From Flavobacteriia bacterium (lineage in GTDB: Bacteria; Bacteroidota; Bacteroidia; Flavobacteriales_D; Crocinitomicaceae), in assembly GCA_016178305.1 (NCBI GenBank), contig JACOTM010000070.1:1-64000 (forward strand): a stretch of DNA of 64,000 nucleotides. The letters run 5' to 3'. The notes beneath the pieces are model-generated. The model was not told where the DNA came from. It did not search any database and worked only from the letters and a program-made list of their open reading frames with translations. How positions within the stretch are numbered: the stretch's first letter is position 1; each line of letters opens with the position of its first letter. Shown piece after piece: positions 61,777 to 64,000 of the stretch. The translations under genes were made by a program, and so were the position numbers.

Positions 61777-64000
61777 TTAACGACGAATCGAATTGTAGTT
61801 GTTAACCTGAATTGTAGTGTTCATATTTCTCATACGATATGGTTTGTTCACAGTATTTAAAAGATAATATTTGAGTTTATTGTTTTTGCTCAATTTTTTA
61901 AAGTCTTTCAATTGTATTACTCCTGAATATTCAATTTTATACCATCCTTCTTGGATTATTTTTTGATTAATCTTTGGTTTACTTTGTTTCCATAATACTA
62001 ATTCATTTTTCATTTTTTGAATATTCTCCAGCGAATATGAAAGTAGTGGTAATTTATGAAACTGTTCTGTGGAGTTTAAATAAAATTCAATCGTACAATT
62101 AATTTTGACCGTCTCCGTATTCTTTTTTAATGGAAGTTCTTTACCAATATTGATATACGTTGCGCTTCTTTCCGAGAGACTTGGTTTGATGTTTTTATAA
62201 TGGCAAATTTCATCATAAATAGCCATAGATGTATATGCTTTATAATAATTAAGGGGTAAAAAACGCTCGTTAAAATAAACATAAGAGGACATTTTATTGT
62301 ACAATTTTAATTCTTCAAGCATTCGCTTTTTTTCTTTTTCATTTGGGGATAAAGAAAGTTTTAAATCTTTGTGAATATGATACAATTGATTATTCGCCAA
62401 ATAATAGTTTTTGTCAACAATGGCTTTGTTTTGCATGTCGATACTATTAAACGGTAAGGTTCGTTTGCATTCAAAATTTTCTTTATAACTCAATTCTTTT
62501 CCAATGAATGGAACTTGGCTAGGTAACTTTAATTTATATGTTGTTCGTAAGTAATTTATAATCGTTGGAGCAATATCCAATTGAGTGGAAACCGAGTTAA
62601 TTTGCTTGGCTTTTTTTAATAGTGGAGAATAAATTATTAAAGGAATTTTGTATTTTTCTAATTCATCATACAAACAAAACTGATTGCCATGATCTCCAAA
62701 TATAATATAAATCGTGTTTTCGAAATCAGGTTTTTTTTTTGCCTCTTTAAAATACGATTGTATAGCATTATCGGTATAACTATAAGTTGAAAATTGACGG
62801 GCATATTTTAAAACATCGCTTTGATTTTTTGTTGGATTTTGAATTGATTTTATTTTTCGTTCTACAATTTTAGTATATTTATCCTGATCTGGAATAATAA
62901 ATGGATCATGTGTGCTAATTGTTAAAAAAACATCTAAACGAGGCTTATTTTGTGTTTTTTGTCGTTCATAATCCAACCAAGATTTTTCAAATAATTTTTG
63001 ATCTGGATAACCCCAAGCACTCTTTTCGCCTTTTTCCTTTATACGAAATTTATTCTCCCAATTTTTTACTAAGTAATCTGTATGGTGATAATTCATGAAA
63101 CCATTCATATTGCAATAACTTAAATCTACACCACAATAAAATCTTGAATAATATTCCTTTTTTAATAAGGACATTAATGACCAGTGCAAAGGATGATCCA
63201 TTAATAACATCATGTTTCCTTCAGGAGCATTTGGTACTGAACTTAATGTTGCCGGTAATACATTATGCGTACGCTCACAAGTGGTTAAAAAATTTGGAAA
63301 ATATAAACTGTGTGGAATTAATGAATCTAAAAAAGGCATTAAATGTCCCGTGTTGTCAGCTCTTTTGCCAACCATACTTGTAGATAAACTTTCAACTATA
63401 AGAATTACAATATTGGGTGGACCTTTTTCATTTTTTTTAAAATAATTCGCAAATTCGCTTTTTTCTGGAAGTGTGTGAAATAACGGAAATTCGGGCAACT
63501 CACTTTTTGAAGCAAATATATTCTCATTTATTTTTTGAAAATCACTGATTTTATAAACCGCATTCTGTTGTTGTTTTGTGCTGAAATGCATTAAAGTGGC
63601 TTTAATGAAAACAGATAATTTATTATTTACAACTAAGTTTTCACTGACGTTAGGACTTATATATTCTATATTCGAGGACAAAAAAAGACCAACAACCAAT
63701 AGCATTAAATATATTCGAACACTAAATAAATTATATTGAATTCTCTTAAAAATTTTAACAAGAATAAAATAAAGAAAAATAATGGTTGCAATTCCTAAAA
63801 TGAGTTTGAAATCCACATGTTCCCCTGAGCCAATTATTAATTTCAATTCTGAAAAATTCAGGTAATAAATAGAATCACGTAAAAGTTCATTTGTTTGAAT
63901 AAAAAAAAAAAAAAAAAATATATTTGCAACGATGGAAATTATTGCAATTATGTGAAAAATGAAAAGTCTTTTTTTTTGAATTATAAACGAAAAAAAGAGC
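61777..64000 (-). CDS. LTA-synthase-like sulfatase-fold membrane enzyme (5' end off window)
   Basis: The tracked ORF starts at TTG 63846, but my reading shows the frame stays open to the window edge at 64000. The extra part encodes a membrane helix (LFIFHIIAIISIVANIF) and FFFFFF, then IQTNELLRDSIYY, so the gene is longer and its start lies outside. Downstream come more membrane helices, then a periplasmic alkaline-phosphatase-like domain with PPNIVILIVESLSTSMVG, FLTTCERTHNVLPATLSSVP and IIFGDHGNQF (metal ligands). LTA synthases and phosphoethanolamine transferases use a Thr nucleophile in this region; the exact nucleophile here is not clear. Probably transfers phospho-groups to an envelope glycan or lipid. 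The coding sequence includes an A18 tract (63901-63918). Confidence 0.8.
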   Translation of the reverse strand, partial: LFFSFIIQKKRLFIFHIIAIISIVANIFFFFFFIQTNELLRDSIYYLNFSELKLIIGSGEHVDFKLILGIATIIFLYFILVKIFKRIQYNLFSVRIYLMLLVVGLFLSSNIEYISPNVSENLVVNNKLSVFIKATLMHFSTKQQQNAVYKISDFQKINENIFASKSELPEFPLFHTLPEKSEFANYFKKNEKGPPNIVILIVESLSTSMVGKRADNTGHLMPFLDSLIPHSLYFPNFLTTCERTHNVLPATLSSVPNAPEGNMMLLMDHPLHWSLMSLLKKEYYSRFYCGVDLSYCNMNGFMNYHHTDYLVKNWENKFRIKEKGEKSAWGYPDQKLFEKSWLDYERQKTQNKPRLDVFLTISTHDPFIIPDQDKYTKIVERKIKSIQNPTKNQSDVLKYARQFSTYSYTDNAIQSYFKEAKKKPDFENTIYIIFGDHGNQFCLYDELEKYKIPLIIYSPLLKKAKQINSVSTQLDIAPTIINYLRTTYKLKLPSQVPFIGKELSYKENFECKRTLPFNSIDMQNKAIVDKNYYLANNQLYHIHKDLKLSLSPNEKEKKRMLEELKLYNKMSSYVYFNERFLPLNYYKAYTSMAIYDEICHYKNIKPSLSERSATYINIGKELPLKKNTETVKINCTIEFYLNSTEQFHKLPLLSYSLENIQKMKNELVLWKQSKPKINQKIIQEGWYKIEYSGVIQLKDFKKLSKNNKLKYYLLNTVNKPYRMRNMNTTIQVNNYNSIRR

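Noticed and set aside
1-64000. CRISPR array, tRNA, rRNA, intact insertion sequence or prophage
   Set aside because: No spaced identical repeats, tRNA T-arm motif, transposase or phage structural genes were recognised.

Overview
The window is low-GC DNA (by eye roughly 30% GC) from a member of the Bacteroidota, most likely a flavobacterium-like organism; Crocinitomicaceae/Fluviicola relatives would fit, but that is a guess. The phylum call rests on several signs: many secreted proteins end in type IX secretion (T9SS) type A sorting domains; promoters look like TAnnTTTG; ribosome-binding sites are mostly absent; and typical gene neighbourhoods appear (DUF4271-hemD, yceD-rpmF-plsX-fabH-accB-accC, PpiD-type folding factor, LETM1-like protein, two-iron-ligand phhA/phhB). 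No tRNA, rRNA, CRISPR array or intact insertion sequence was seen.

Layout. 0-2.6 kb: PpiD/SurA-like periplasmic foldase. 2.7-15.6 kb: a lipoprotein, a small membrane protein and three giant tandem paralogous exported MORN/YwqK-repeat proteins of about 1,200 residues. 15.7-20.2 kb: a T9SS-exported protein full of DxDGDGIPD calcium loops, a methyltransferase, and an ECF sigma factor whose gene overlaps one for a protein that joins an anti-sigma-like N-terminus and membrane segment to a beta-barrel-like C-terminus. 20.2-27.6 kb: housekeeping (leucyl aminopeptidase, pdxA, yceD, rpmF, plsX, fabH, accB, accC). 27.7-35.2 kb: a Cys-rich membrane protein, then a T9SS-cargo cluster (sulfatase, arylsulfotransferase-like, carbohydrate-binding-like, CotH-kinase). 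35.5-42.3 kb: AIM24-family protein and an accessory stretch of small genes (CrtA-like, cupin/YciI-like/HxlR, higBA), with attC-like palindromes and two visibly broken genes. 42.3-64 kb: recJ, a TPR-SpoIIE phosphatase, phenylalanine hydroxylase (split) with its pterin dehydratase, glutaryl-CoA dehydrogenase-like enzyme, DUF4271-hemD, an OmpA lipoprotein, uvrC, a TPR-AraC regulator, a T9SS chitinase, hemW, a LETM1-like protein and the 3'-part of an LTA-synthase-like membrane sulfatase-fold enzyme running off the right edge.

Best candidates for new biology. (1) An ECF sigma regulon: the sigma gene and the calcium-loop protein gene share a gapless bipartite upstream motif matching 22 of 28 bases (CAGGCAACAT-N-TTTC-N3-CTCA-N2-CATA), and the sigma partner protein itself carries a calcium-type loop inside its barrel-like domain. 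This suggests a trans-envelope sensing system that controls a secreted calcium-binding protein. (2) A shared operator or promoter: CCGATA direct repeats exactly 21 bp apart end 53 and 55 bp before the start codons of the sulfatase and the arylsulfotransferase operon. (3) The triplicated giant MORN proteins, with a 70-bp perfectly identical patch between otherwise diverged copies 2 and 3. (4) An 18-A homopolymer inside the LTA-synthase-like gene that could phase-vary.

Several genes look broken by one base (phhA, cupin) or one stop codon (higB). These may be real decay or assembly errors; the sequence alone cannot decide.
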